Shown here one piece after another: positions 52,525 to 62,012 of a DNA stretch of 64,000 bases (positions are counted from its first letter, which is position 1; each line of letters begins with the position of its first letter). The notes below the pieces were generated by a model. That model was not told the origin of the DNA, ran no database searches, and saw only the letters and a program-made list of their open reading frames with translations. Origin of the DNA: Prevotella sp. (lineage in GTDB: Bacteria > Bacteroidota > Bacteroidia > Bacteroidales > Bacteroidaceae); assembly GCA_024697405.1 (NCBI GenBank), contig JAILFU010000171.1, forward strand, positions 1 to 64,000, written 5' to 3'. The translations under genes were made by a program, and so were the position numbers.

Positions 52525-53528
52525 CAGTAGCACAACCCGCTCCAGCTCAGTCCGACACCCTGACCATTGCCATGGTGGGCGACGTGATGATGGGCACTAC
52601 CTTTCCCAGCATGATGCTGCCCGAGGATGAGGGACGGCAGCTGTTTAAAGACGCTGCCGACATCCTGCTGCGTGCCGACCTCACCGTGGGCAACCTAGAG
52701 GGGACGCTCTGCGACGGCGGACAGTCGACCAAAGGCACAGGTCCCAATAGCTATAGCTTCCGCACCCCCACCAGCTTCGCTCCGAGGCTGAAGGAGGTGG
52801 GCTTCGACTTTATGAGCATGGCCAACAACCACGCCAACGACTTCGGCCAGCAGGGCATCGAGAGTACCGAGCGCTGCCTGCGCGAACAGGGCATCCTGTT
52901 CAGCGGTATCGAGGGACGCGTGGAGAGCTGTGTCATCGAGCGTTGTGGAAAGAAGATAGGTCTCTGCGCCTTCGGTCATAACAGCTACACGCTGAAACAC
53001 ACCGACCTGAATGTAGTGGGCCGCATCGTCGACGACCTCGTCAGCAGCAGCGACCTCGTCGTCGTCTCCTTCCACGGTGGTGCCGAAGGCCGCGACAAGA
53101 ACCACTTGCCACAGGGCAGCGAGACCTTCCTGGGTGAAAACCGAGGCTCTCTGCGTGAGCTGGCACATTTCTGCATTGACCACGGAGCCGATGTGGTCTA
53201 CGGTCACGGCCCTCATGTGCTGCGCTGCGCCGAGGTCTACAAAGACCGGTTCATTGCCTACAGTCTTGGCAATTTCTGCACGCCCTATAACGTCAACTTG
53301 ACAGCTATCTCGGGCTATGCCCCTTTGCTGGAAATCAAGATAGATCCCAGTGACGGTCGTTTCCTCCAGGGACAGATACACCCCTTCATCCAGACCCGAG
53401 GGATAGGCCCCCGTGCCGACAAGTCGGGAGCCGTCATCCGCGAGATGAAGCAGCTCACCGAGACCGACGTGCCCCAGAGCCAGGCCCGCATCGACGACCA
53501 AGGCTGCATTCTTCTTAAGTCAGAATAA
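52437..53528 (+). CDS. CapA-family (poly-gamma-glutamate synthesis-type) secreted protein
   Basis: 363 residues from ATG 52437. The N-terminus M-K-R-L-N-I-S-R-K then F-I-I-F-H-L-S-F-R-A-Q-P-A is a signal peptide. The metallophosphatase-like CapA core is clear: A-M-V-G-D-V-M-M-G, S-M-A-N-N-H-A-N-D-F-G, V-V-S-F-H-G-G-A-E and G-H-G-P-H-V-L. Family members take part in capsule polymer synthesis or attachment; no other capsule gene is near. Its signal-peptide DNA is one arm of a repeat. Confidence 0.88.
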   Translation: MKRLNISRKIFTPLSLSFIIFHLSFRAQPAVAQPAPAQSDTLTIAMVGDVMMGTTFPSMMLPEDEGRQLFKDAADILLRADLTVGNLEGTLCDGGQSTKGTGPNSYSFRTPTSFAPRLKEVGFDFMSMANNHANDFGQQGIESTERCLREQGILFSGIEGRVESCVIERCGKKIGLCAFGHNSYTLKHTDLNVVGRIVDDLVSSSDLVVVSFHGGAEGRDKNHLPQGSETFLGENRGSLRELAHFCIDHGADVVYGHGPHVLRCAEVYKDRFIAYSLGNFCTPYNVNLTAISGYAPLLEIKIDPSDGRFLQGQIHPFIQTRGIGPRADKSGAVIREMKQLTETDVPQSQARIDDQGCILLKSE

Positions 53529-53547
53529 AAAGTAAGCAATAATCTTG

Positions 53548-53955
53548 ATGAATACTTTCCGTCATTTGCTCCGCTGCTATCCGCTGACGCTTGTCTGTCT
53601 GGCACTCATCTGGTTTCTCTGCCTGTTTGGCCATATGCCGAAGACGCCGATGGACGATGTGCCCTTCATCGACAAGTGGACGCATCTTGTGATGTACGGC
53701 GGCACCACGTCGGTGATGTGGTGGGAATACCTGCGCTGTCACAGCCGTCTGGAGTTCTGGAAACTCTTCCTCTTTGCCTTCCTTGGGCTCATCCTGATGA
53801 GCGGCTGCATAGAGCTTCTACAGGCTAACTGCACGACGACACGCTCGGGCGACTGGCTCGACTTCGTCGCCAACAGTCTGGGCGTGGTGCTCGGCACCCT
53901 TGTCGGTCTGACCATCCGCTGGCTGCGCAATAAAAAAACAAATAATAATAAATAA
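53548..53955 (+). CDS. VanZ-like family membrane protein
   Basis: 135 residues from ATG 53548. Four hydrophobic segments and the VanZ signatures I-D-K-W-T-H-L-V-M-Y (first loop) and S-G-D-W-L-D-F-V-A-N-S-L-G. VanZ proteins are small membrane proteins of unknown mechanism, in some cases tied to glycopeptide tolerance. It begins 19 bases after capA. Confidence 0.85.
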   Translation: MNTFRHLLRCYPLTLVCLALIWFLCLFGHMPKTPMDDVPFIDKWTHLVMYGGTTSVMWWEYLRCHSRLEFWKLFLFAFLGLILMSGCIELLQANCTTTRSGDWLDFVANSLGVVLGTLVGLTIRWLRNKKTNNNK

Positions 53956-54011
53956 AGAAAGCTCCCCTCATTCGCGTGGGAGGTAGAAGGGTTTTATAAC
54001 TCCTAACTATT

Positions 54012-54764
54012 ATGAAATTAATCAGTTGGAACGTGAACGGCCTGCGGGCCTGCGAAGCCAAGGGCTTCAGAGAAATATTCCGTGAGCTGGATGCCGACTT
54101 CTTCTGCCTGCAGGAGACGAAGATGCAGCCCGATCAGCTCGACATCGCCTTCGACGGCTATGAGTCCTACTGGAACAGCGCCGAGAAGAAAGGCTATAGC
54201 GGCACCGCCGTCTTCACCCGTCACAAGCCCCTCAGCGTCAGCTACGGCATCGGCGTCGACGAGCACGACCATGAAGGACGTGTCATCACGCTGGAGATGG
54301 AGCAGTTCTTCCTCGTATGCTGCTATACGCCCAACTCGCAGGATGGCCTGAAGCGCCTCGACTACCGCATGACATGGGAGAATGACTTCCGCGAGTACCT
54401 GAAGCGGCTCGACGCAACGAAGCCTGTCATCCTCTGCGGCGATTTGAACGTGGCCCACGAGGAAATAGACATCAAGAACCCGAAGACCAACCGCCGCAAT
54501 GCCGGTTTCACCGACGAGGAGCGCCAGCAGTTCACCAATCTCCTTTCAAGTGGCTTCACCGACACCTTCCGCTGGAAATATCCCGATCAGGTGACCTACT
54601 CCTGGTGGAGCTACCGCTTCCAGGCCCGGCAGAAGAACGCTGGCTGGCGCATCGACTATTTCGTCGTCAGCGACCGCCTGCAGCCACACGTAGACGACGC
54701 CAAGATCCACACCGACATCTTCGGCTCCGACCACTGCCCCGTAGAGCTGGACATAAGGTTATAG
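54012..54764 (+). CDS. xth: Exodeoxyribonuclease III
   Basis: 250 residues. M-K-L-I-S-W-N-V-N-G-L-R-A, the E-T-K-M-Q motif (metal ligand Glu), G-D-L-N-V-A-H and G-S-D-H-C-P-V near the C-terminus identify an AP endonuclease / exonuclease III that repairs abasic sites. Start and length are normal. Confidence 0.95.
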   Translation: MKLISWNVNGLRACEAKGFREIFRELDADFFCLQETKMQPDQLDIAFDGYESYWNSAEKKGYSGTAVFTRHKPLSVSYGIGVDEHDHEGRVITLEMEQFFLVCCYTPNSQDGLKRLDYRMTWENDFREYLKRLDATKPVILCGDLNVAHEEIDIKNPKTNRRNAGFTDEERQQFTNLLSSGFTDTFRWKYPDQVTYSWWSYRFQARQKNAGWRIDYFVVSDRLQPHVDDAKIHTDIFGSDHCPVELDIRL

Positions 54765-54933
54765 ACCGCTGTGTAGCAGGCAATAAATTAGTCCTAATCA
54801 GGATAAATCCCTGTATTGTCAGATCATTGCTTACTTATTGGCAGCATCCGTCGTCTGAGGATGTAGCGACAGCAAAGGACAGCACTAGAGACCTCAGAAT
54901 AACGTTCTGTCTAAGCTGATGTCATATTCCCTT

Positions 54934-55229
54934 CATATCCTTCACAAGACCGTAACTTGTTGATAAACAATTACTTCTTGTGAAGGATATGGCTTTTGTA
55001 TAAATATACAGAGAAACTGTATATTTATGCAGAGTCTATGCTTTTCAAGCACCTCTTATCCCTATTTTCCAAATAGTGCCACCTTTTGAAAAAATGCGAA
55101 CGCTATTTTCCCAAAAGGCGTTCGCATTTTTTCCTACGGAGGCACTATACGAAATGCATAAATATGCATTTTAGAGTATCCTTCACGGTAACTGCCATAT
55201 ATTCACTGTATTACACGACGGTGAAGGAT
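54934..55229. repeat. Variant composite element (copy 4) with nested inverted repeats
   Basis: Same core as copies 1-3 (ATTTTCCCAAAAGGCG near 55105-55120, part of a perfect 14-base inverted repeat, 55089-55102 and 55119-55132) but with other outer words. Instead of AACCCTGC it has ATCCTTCAC: 54934-54948 and 54977-54991 form a perfect 15-base inverted repeat, 55178-55186 and 55221-55229 a nine-base one. Between them are two A/T hairpins (55000-55028 and 55152-55171). No gene. Ordinary A/T-rich DNA with nothing recognised lies on either side, from 54765 and up to the promoter at 55430. Confidence 0.7.
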
Positions 55230-55429
55230 GAAACATGAATCTCCAACTTGTGTTATTCACGGAAGTGATTCCTGTAAAGCCTCTTCACAAAGTTGGCTTC
55301 GCCGGAGGGTTCTGTGCAGCATCTTTCGTGCCTCTGCCAGTTTCCGCGTCCTAAAGCAAAATCTCTGCGACCTCAGAGTTGAAAAATAACGTCATGAATA
55401 ATACAGATAAAAGAAAAGTTCCGATTTTC

Positions 55430-55460
55430 TTTGAAGTTTCATTTTTATTTCTTATCTTTG
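55430..55460 (+). promoter_or_regulatory. Promoter of the cytidylate-kinase-like gene
   Basis: TTTG at 55430-55433 and TATCTTTG at 55453-55460 with a 19-base spacer. Confidence 0.75.
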
Positions 55461-55504
55461 CAAAAAGTTTAGAAGAAGAATTATTCACTAATACCTGACA
55501 TACT

Positions 55505-56125
55505 ATGAACAAGGAGGAGAAATTCATCATCACCATCAGCCGTCAGTTCGGCACAGGTGGACACGAGATTGGCGCCGAGCTGGCTCGTCGCCTGGGCGTG
55601 AAGCTGCTCGACAAGCAGATTTTGAACGAGGTAGCCAGCCGTTTCTGCGGCGTGGAGAATGCCGTGGAGCGTATTGAAGCTCGCAACCCGCTGTGGCGCG
55701 ACGACTTCACCAGCTTCTACCGACAGTACATGGCCGGGGCTGAGTATAATGGTCAGGAGCATGACCAGACGAGCCACCAGCTGTTTGAGGCACAGGCACA
55801 GGCCATACGCCGCATCGCTGCGGAGGAGTCGTGCGTGCTCATTGGCCGCTGCGGCTTCCACATCTTCCGCGACCACCCGAACGCGCTGAAGATTTTCATC
55901 CATGCCGACGATGACTGCCGCAAGCATCGCATCGCCGAGAAGTATGACATCTCAGAGGGCGATGCCGCCGCCATGATTGTGGACAACGACTACTCCCGAG
56001 AGCTCTACACGAAGACCTTCACAGGCAGCGACTGGCAGGATGCCCGCAACTACGACGTGACGCTGAACGTGCGACGCTTCGGCGTGAACGGGGCCGTTGA
56101 CTTCCTGATGAACGTGATTGGCTGA
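55505..56125 (+). CDS. Cytidylate-kinase-like family protein
   Basis: 206 residues. [13 protein letters not shown] is the P-loop variant of this P-loop kinase family, and [22 protein letters not shown] resemble the CMP-kinase fold. The substrate is not known for this group; it is not the essential cmk. Its stop shares a base with the next start (TGATG). Confidence 0.85.
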   Translation: MNKEEKFIITISRQFGTGGHEIGAELARRLGVKLLDKQILNEVASRFCGVENAVERIEARNPLWRDDFTSFYRQYMAGAEYNGQEHDQTSHQLFEAQAQAIRRIAAEESCVLIGRCGFHIFRDHPNALKIFIHADDDCRKHRIAEKYDISEGDAAAMIVDNDYSRELYTKTFTGSDWQDARNYDVTLNVRRFGVNGAVDFLMNVIG

Positions 56126-56937
56126 TGGGACTGGGAAAATGGATTGCAGGCTATCTGGGCTGGATAGTGCTGGGGCCAATAGGAGGAATATTGGGATTCC
56201 TCCTAGGGTCTTTTATTGAATCCTCTGCCTCTGGCGGCAAGGATGGCTCAACCGACAACGGACAGACTTACGGCAGCCAAGAATGGGAGCAGGCACAGGC
56301 TCGAAGCCAGCAGCAGAGTCAGGCACAGGGCGACCGCAACAGCTTCCTGCTGTCGATGCTGGTCATGGCGGCCTATATCATCAAGGCCGACGAGCGGGTG
56401 ATGCACTCGGAGATGGAGCTGGTGCGCAGCTTTCTCAGGCAAAACTTCGGTGAAGAAGCTGTGCAGCAGGGTAACCACATCCTGATGAAACTCTTCGAAG
56501 AGGAGAAGAGCAAGGGGCGCGTCGCCTTCAGACAGACCATCCGGCAGAGCTGTGCCGAGGCTGCCCGCTACCTGGACTACAGCGGACGGCTGCAGCTGCT
56601 GAACTTCCTTGTGATGATAGCTCAGGCCGACGGTCATGTGGACAACAGGGAGGTGGATGCCCTGAAGGACGTGGCACGCTGGATGCAGATGAAGACCAGC
56701 GAGGTGGACTCGATGCTCCACATGCAAGGCGACACGCTCGACGATGCCTACCGCGTGCTGGGCGTCACCCCGCAAGCCACCGACGAAGAGCTGCGTAAAG
56801 CCTATCGCCGGCTGGCACTGGAGCACCATCCCGACCGCGTGGCAAAGCTGGGCGAAGATGTGCGCCGGGCCGCCGAAAAGAAATTCCAGGAAATCAACGC
56901 CGCCAAGGAACGGATATGGAAGGCAAGAGGACTGTAG
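56125..56937 (+). CDS. TerB-like / DnaJ-domain membrane-associated protein
   Basis: 270 residues. N-terminal hydrophobic G-rich helix (about 7-30), a Q-rich linker (about 46-68), a TerB-like helical domain (about 72-195; [18 protein letters not shown]) and a C-terminal J-domain (about 207-265) with H-P-D at 235-237. DjlA has a similar architecture: a co-chaperone that recruits DnaK at the membrane. Start ATG 56125. Confidence 0.88.
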   Translation: MGLGKWIAGYLGWIVLGPIGGILGFLLGSFIESSASGGKDGSTDNGQTYGSQEWEQAQARSQQQSQAQGDRNSFLLSMLVMAAYIIKADERVMHSEMELVRSFLRQNFGEEAVQQGNHILMKLFEEEKSKGRVAFRQTIRQSCAEAARYLDYSGRLQLLNFLVMIAQADGHVDNREVDALKDVARWMQMKTSEVDSMLHMQGDTLDDAYRVLGVTPQATDEELRKAYRRLALEHHPDRVAKLGEDVRRAAEKKFQEINAAKERIWKARGL

Positions 56938-56950
56938 CGGGCTGCGGGCT

Positions 56951-57098
56951 GCGCCCTAAATGATAAATGACAAATGATAAATATATAAATAATGCTGTGT
57001 GATGAGAGGAGTATATAGAAAATTCTTTGGAGGTATTGTCAGACAGCTAGGTTTTTTATTTTTTATTTTTTATTTATCATTTAGCCCTGTAAGGGCGC
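56951..57098. repeat. Inverted repeat whose second arm encodes a signal-peptide core (case 2)
   Basis: First arm 56951-56968 (GCGCCCTAAATGATAAAT) in the gap after the DnaJ gene; second arm, 57072-57098, inside the transglutaminase gene, with a nine-base insertion. The ATG at 57002 lies between the arms, in the same context (AATGCTGYGYGATGA) as the CapA case. Confidence 0.75.
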
Positions 57099-59434
57099 AA
57101 TACCTGGATTTCCTTTATCGCTATATGCCGCTGCCCGACCGTGCGGCCTATTCTAGGGAGTTTTTTCAGAAAAATGTGGACCTCGCCTTGGAAGCTCGCC
57201 GCGAGATGCCGTGGGGCAGCAGTGTGCCGGAGCGGGAATGGCGTCATTTCGTGCTGCCCGTGCGTGTGAACAACGAAGACCTGGACAGCAGCCGCGCCGT
57301 GTTCTATCATGCCTTGAAAGAGCGCGTGCAGGGGTTGACCATGCAGGAGGCTATCTTGGAGGTGAACCACTGGTGCCATGAATACGTGACCTATCGCCCA
57401 AGTGATGCACGCACCAGCAGTCCGCTGGCAACGATGCGCACAGCCTATGGCCGATGCGGCGAGGAGAGCACTTTCACGGTGGCTGCACTGAGGAGCGTGG
57501 GCATACCTGCCCGCCAGGTATATACCCCTCGCTGGGCGCATACCGACGACAACCACGCCTGGGTGGAGGCATGGGCCGACGGCCGCTGGCACTTCCTCGG
57601 AGCCTGCGAGCCGGAGCCGGTGCTCGACCTGGGATGGTTCAACGAGAGCGCGTCGCGCGGTATGCTGATGCACACCCGCGTCTTCGGCGACTACGATGGT
57701 CCCGAAGAGGTGATGAGCCGCACACCCTGTTACACGGAAATCAATGTGACGGGGAACTACGCACCTACGTCGAAGGTAACGGTGAGGGTTGTCGACGAGC
57801 GTCAACAGCCGGTAGTAGGGGCCTGCGTGGAGTTCAAACTCTACAACTATGCTGAGTTCTACACCGTGGCCACAAAGACTACTGGCGATGACGGGCGAGC
57901 TTCGCTGACGGCAGGACACGGCGACATGCTGCTATGGGTGACCGAAAGGGGACGAACGGCGTTGCAGAAGGTAACGTTCGATGCGGACAAGGAGGTGACG
58001 GTGCTGTTGACGGACGGGCAGCCACCGCTCTCTATGGACCTGGACATGGTGCCGCCACCCGTGTCGGTCAGTCTTCCGACTGTGACCGACGCGCAGCGGG
58101 CGGAGAACAACCGGCGGCTGGCACGAGAAGACTCCATCCGTAAGGCCTACGAGCAGACCATGCCCGTAGAGGCGTGGCGGGGCAACCACCGTGTAATCAG
58201 CCGGTTCCTGGAGAAGTCAGAAAACAAAGTGATGGCCCGTCGCCTGCTCGACGTGCTGTCGGAGAAAGACCTGCGCGACGTGACGGCCGACGTGCTGCTC
58301 GACAATGCAGTCATCACCACCGACACGAGCGACATCTATTGCAGGTATGTGCTCTCCCCACGGGTGGAGAACGAGCTGCTTACTCCCTACAAATCCTTTT
58401 TTCGTCAGCAGTTTGTGGGCTTGGGTTCCCCCCAAGTCATTGAGCGATGGTGCCAAGACAGCATCCGGTTGGACAGTCTGCACAACCCGCAGCACCTGCG
58501 CATGCGCCCGATGAGCGTTTGGGGGGAAAGGACGGCCGACCCGCTGGGGCGCGACATCTTCTTCGTGGCCGTGGCTCGCAGTCTGGGCTTCCCCGCACGC
58601 ATCAATGAGGTCGACGGGCATGTGGAATATTATCAGGACGGCGTGTGGATTCGGGCTTTTGCTCCGAAGGACGGCGGCAGCAAGGCGCTGACAGCTACGT
58701 TGTACCTGCGCTACAAGCCGGTGGAGTATTACGACAATCCGAAATACTATACCCATTTCACGCTGAGCCGAGTAGAGAACGGGCGCGCACAGCTGCTCAC
58801 CTGGCCGGAAGAAACCACTTGGCAGCAGGACTTTGCCAACGGCGTGGAGCTGGAGTGGGGCGACTATCTGCTCACTACAGGCACGAGGCTCGCCAGCGGA
58901 AGGGTGAAAGCACGCATCGACCCCATCCGCGTGCAGAGCGATGCCTGGGCCAGTTTCACCATGCGTGAAGACCAGGAGGAACCGCAGGTCATAGGCGCGC
59001 TGAACGCCGAAGACCTGTACTTCGACCAGAAGACCCGGACGGAGAAGAGTCTGCTTTCCACCACAGGGCGCGGATACTATGTCCTGGGCATCGTGGCACC
59101 TAATCAGGAGCCCACCAGCCACGCGCTGCGCGACATCGGCGGATGCCGTCAGCAGCTAGAGCAGTGGGAACGGAAGATGGTGCTACTCTTTGAAAGTGCG
59201 GATGAAGTCAGCCGTTTCAACTTTGAGGAGTTCACAAATCTGCCGTCGACGGTGGAGTGGGGGACAGACATCGGCGGAAGGATATTGCTGAAGGTGCGCC
59301 GGGAGATGAAGCTGGAGAGCGCGTCGCTGCCTGTATTCCTCGTCTGCGACACTTTCAACCGTGTCCTCTTCGTCAGCCAAGGATATACCATCAATTTGGG
59401 CGAACAGCTGCTGAAGGTCATCAGCAAGCTGTGA
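57002..59434 (+). CDS. Transglutaminase-domain protein, secreted
   Basis: 810 residues from ATG 57002 (GTG 56999 is adjacent). Signal peptide with the hydrophobic F-L-F-F-I-F-Y-L-S-F, then a transglutaminase-like domain with Cys152 in G-R-C-G-E-E-S and His185 in D-N-H-A-W-V-E; an Asp follows in E-P-V-L-D. A beta-sandwich (about 255-340) and a second transglutaminase-like region (about 490-560, V-A-R-S-L-G-F-P-A-R-I) without the Cys come after. May be a protease or crosslinker of surface proteins. The signal-peptide DNA is one arm of an inverted repeat. Confidence 0.82.
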   Translation: MRGVYRKFFGGIVRQLGFLFFIFYLSFSPVRAQYLDFLYRYMPLPDRAAYSREFFQKNVDLALEARREMPWGSSVPEREWRHFVLPVRVNNEDLDSSRAVFYHALKERVQGLTMQEAILEVNHWCHEYVTYRPSDARTSSPLATMRTAYGRCGEESTFTVAALRSVGIPARQVYTPRWAHTDDNHAWVEAWADGRWHFLGACEPEPVLDLGWFNESASRGMLMHTRVFGDYDGPEEVMSRTPCYTEINVTGNYAPTSKVTVRVVDERQQPVVGACVEFKLYNYAEFYTVATKTTGDDGRASLTAGHGDMLLWVTERGRTALQKVTFDADKEVTVLLTDGQPPLSMDLDMVPPPVSVSLPTVTDAQRAENNRRLAREDSIRKAYEQTMPVEAWRGNHRVISRFLEKSENKVMARRLLDVLSEKDLRDVTADVLLDNAVITTDTSDIYCRYVLSPRVENELLTPYKSFFRQQFVGLGSPQVIERWCQDSIRLDSLHNPQHLRMRPMSVWGERTADPLGRDIFFVAVARSLGFPARINEVDGHVEYYQDGVWIRAFAPKDGGSKALTATLYLRYKPVEYYDNPKYYTHFTLSRVENGRAQLLTWPEETTWQQDFANGVELEWGDYLLTTGTRLASGRVKARIDPIRVQSDAWASFTMREDQEEPQVIGALNAEDLYFDQKTRTEKSLLSTTGRGYYVLGIVAPNQEPTSHALRDIGGCRQQLEQWERKMVLLFESADEVSRFNFEEFTNLPSTVEWGTDIGGRILLKVRREMKLESASLPVFLVCDTFNRVLFVSQGYTINLGEQLLKVISKL

Positions 59435-59502
59435 GCCATCCCCATTTTTAGGTATTTTGAGGAGAAAATGGTCTTTCTCTTACGTTATTCCCAGAGAAAT
59501 GA

Positions 59503-59510
59503 TTACCTTT
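59503..59510 (+). promoter_or_regulatory. -7 box of feoAB
   Basis: TACCTTTG at 59503-59510, 23 bases before the ATG at 59533. Confidence 0.65.
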
Positions 59511-59532
59511 GCAGGTCATTTTATTGTAGAAG

Positions 59533-61857
59533 ATGAAACTTTCGGAACTGAACACGGGTGAGCACGGCGTCATCGTGAAGGTGCACGGTCACGGCGGCTT
59601 TCGCAAGCGCATTGTGGAAATGGGTTTTGTGAAGGGTAAAAACGTTGAAGTATTACTTAACGCTCCCCTGCAAGACCCAGTGAAATACAAGGTGATGGGC
59701 TACGAGGTGAGCCTGCGTCGCCATGAGGCGGAGATGATAGAAGTGGTGAGCCAAGCCCGTGAGGAAGCATCGCTGCAGAAACCGCTGGTCATGGAGGGTC
59801 ACGAAACCGACTTCATGCAGCACCAGGCCCTGCGTGAGCGCCGTACCATCAACGTGGCACTCATAGGCAATCCCAATTGCGGAAAGACATCGCTCTTCAA
59901 CTATGCCAGCGGGGCACATGGCCGTGTAGGTAACTACAGCGGCGTTACCGTCGATGCCTCGGAAGCCCATGCCTCGATGTTCGGCTACGAGTTCAACCTT
60001 ATCGACCTGCCTGGCACCTACTCGCTTTCCTGCTATTCGCCGGAGGAGCTCTATGTGCGGAAATACCTGAGGGAGCAGATGCCGGATGTGGTAATCAACG
60101 TGATTGACGCCAGCAACCTGGAGCGTAACCTCTACCTGACAACCCAGCTTGTGGACATGGACTTGCGAGTAGTGGGCGCGCTGAACATGTACGACGAGTT
60201 CGAGCGCCGGGGCGACCATGTCGACCTGAAGACGCTGTCCACGCTCTTCGGCATGCCGATGGTGCCCACGTCGTTCAAGAACGGAATGGGCGTGAAGGAG
60301 CTGTTTCGTGCCGTCATTCAGGTTTATGAGGGGCGTAGCCGCGAGGCCCGTCACCTGCATATCAACTATGGACATGAGATAGAAAACGGCATCAAGGGCA
60401 TACAGAAATGGCTGAAGGTGAATGACGGAGCGCCTGTTGAAGAGAGTGTACTCCCTGCCTCGCTGAGCACCCGCTACCTGTCCATCAAGCTGCTGGAAGG
60501 CGACGCTGAGGTGGAGGGGGTGTTCTCCAGACATCTTCTGCCCTCTATCATTGACAGGATACGACAAGCCCGGGAGAAAGCGGCAGCCCGTGTGTTGGAG
60601 GAAACGGGCGACGATGCCGAGACGGCCATCATGGACGCCAAATACGGCTTCATCAACGGCGCGCTGACGGAGGCGCGCTACCGGACAGGCACGAAGGAAG
60701 ACACGTACCTTGTCACCCACACGATAGACCGTGTGCTGTCGAGCAAGTTCTTCGGATTCCCCATCTTCTTCGCCATCCTCTTCGTGATGTTCCAGACAAC
60801 GTTTGCCCTGGGACAGTATCCCATGGACTGGATAGACGCCGGCGTGGAGTGGCTGGGCGAATGGATAGGTGCCACGCTGGAGGAAGGACCGCTGCGGTCG
60901 ATGCTCGTCGACGGCGTGATAGGCGGCGTGGGGGCCGTCATTGTGTTCCTCCCGCAGATATTAATATTGTACCTGTTCATATCGTTTATGGAAGACTCGG
61001 GCTACATGGCCCGTGCCGCCTTCATCATGGACCGGCTGATGCACAAGATGGGGCTGCACGGCAAGTCGTTCATTCCCCTCATCATGGGCTTTGGCTGCAA
61101 CGTGCCTGCCGTGATGGCCACCCGCACCGTGGAGAGCCGCCGCTCGCGGCTAATCACCATGCTGGTATTGCCGTTCATGTCATGCTCGGCACGCCTGCCT
61201 ATCTACATCATGGTGACGGGCATCTTCTTCACCGCCCGGTGGCGCTCGCTGGTAATGATCTCGCTCTATGCCGTGGGCATCGTCGTGGCAGTCATCGTGA
61301 GCAAGATATTGTCTAAGTACGTCATAAAGGGCGAGGACACGCCCTTCGTCATGGAGCTGCCGCCCTATCGCTGGCCCACCGCAAAGGCCACGATGCGCCA
61401 CACCTGGGAGAAAGGCAAGGAGTATCTTAAGAAGATGGGCGGTATCATCCTGGTGGCATCAGTCATCGTTTGGGCGCTAGGCTATTTCGGCCCGATGGGC
61501 GTGGCACCTTCTATGGAGCAGAGCCTGATAGGCTCTATCGGACGTATGGTAGAGCCGCTGTTCTCGCTGCAGGGCTTCGACTGGAAGCTCGACGTCAGCC
61601 TGATTGCCGGTGTGGGGGCCAAGGAGATTGTGGCCAGCACTATCGGCGTGCTGGGCGGGCTGGAAAGCATCACGCCGCTGGCAGCCTACTGCTACCTGCT
61701 CTTTGTGTTGCTCTATTTCCCCTGCATCGCCACTATAGCAGCCATCAAGAACGAGACTGGCTCCTGGCGCTGGGCCATAGTGGCAGCATGCTACACCACC
61801 GCCGTGGCATGGGTAGTCTCGGCAGTGGTGTATCAGGTGGGAGGACTCTTCAGTTAG
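59533..61857 (+). CDS. feoB: Ferrous iron transporter, FeoA-FeoB fusion
   Basis: 774 residues. Residues 1-75 are a FeoA (SH3-like) domain, about 105-270 a GTPase domain with G-N-P-N-C-G-K-T-S (112-120), G-V-T-V-D and D-L-P-G-T-Y, with N-M-Y-D as guanine motif; then the helical and membrane region of FeoB (about 390-770) with the two gate regions and the Cys in F-G-C-N-V-P-A and M-S-C-S-A-R-L-P. Takes up Fe2+ across the inner membrane. Fusion of FeoA and FeoB is usual in Bacteroidota. Confidence 0.96.
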   Translation: MKLSELNTGEHGVIVKVHGHGGFRKRIVEMGFVKGKNVEVLLNAPLQDPVKYKVMGYEVSLRRHEAEMIEVVSQAREEASLQKPLVMEGHETDFMQHQALRERRTINVALIGNPNCGKTSLFNYASGAHGRVGNYSGVTVDASEAHASMFGYEFNLIDLPGTYSLSCYSPEELYVRKYLREQMPDVVINVIDASNLERNLYLTTQLVDMDLRVVGALNMYDEFERRGDHVDLKTLSTLFGMPMVPTSFKNGMGVKELFRAVIQVYEGRSREARHLHINYGHEIENGIKGIQKWLKVNDGAPVEESVLPASLSTRYLSIKLLEGDAEVEGVFSRHLLPSIIDRIRQAREKAAARVLEETGDDAETAIMDAKYGFINGALTEARYRTGTKEDTYLVTHTIDRVLSSKFFGFPIFFAILFVMFQTTFALGQYPMDWIDAGVEWLGEWIGATLEEGPLRSMLVDGVIGGVGAVIVFLPQILILYLFISFMEDSGYMARAAFIMDRLMHKMGLHGKSFIPLIMGFGCNVPAVMATRTVESRRSRLITMLVLPFMSCSARLPIYIMVTGIFFTARWRSLVMISLYAVGIVVAVIVSKILSKYVIKGEDTPFVMELPPYRWPTAKATMRHTWEKGKEYLKKMGGIILVASVIVWALGYFGPMGVAPSMEQSLIGSIGRMVEPLFSLQGFDWKLDVSLIAGVGAKEIVASTIGVLGGLESITPLAAYCYLLFVLLYFPCIATIAAIKNETGSWRWAIVAACYTTAVAWVVSAVVYQVGGLFS

Positions 61858-62012
61858 GAATTAACAGGTCAGCGTTTATAGATCAGCGCTCAGAGCCAGG
61901 CGTTCAGAGCAAGAAGTCTTGGCTTCTCATTTCCCAAGCGGTTAGGTGTGCGGCGTATTCGCCGCAAACAGTGGAACCTGCCGGATGACAATCCCTGACA
62001 CCAAACTCACAT
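61858..62012. other. Gap between feoAB and glmS with a hairpin
   Basis: No gene. A perfect seven-bp stem TGCGGCG (61949-61955) with CGCCGCA (61960-61966) and a four-base loop lies between the two stop codons and may end transcription from either side. Confidence 0.5.
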
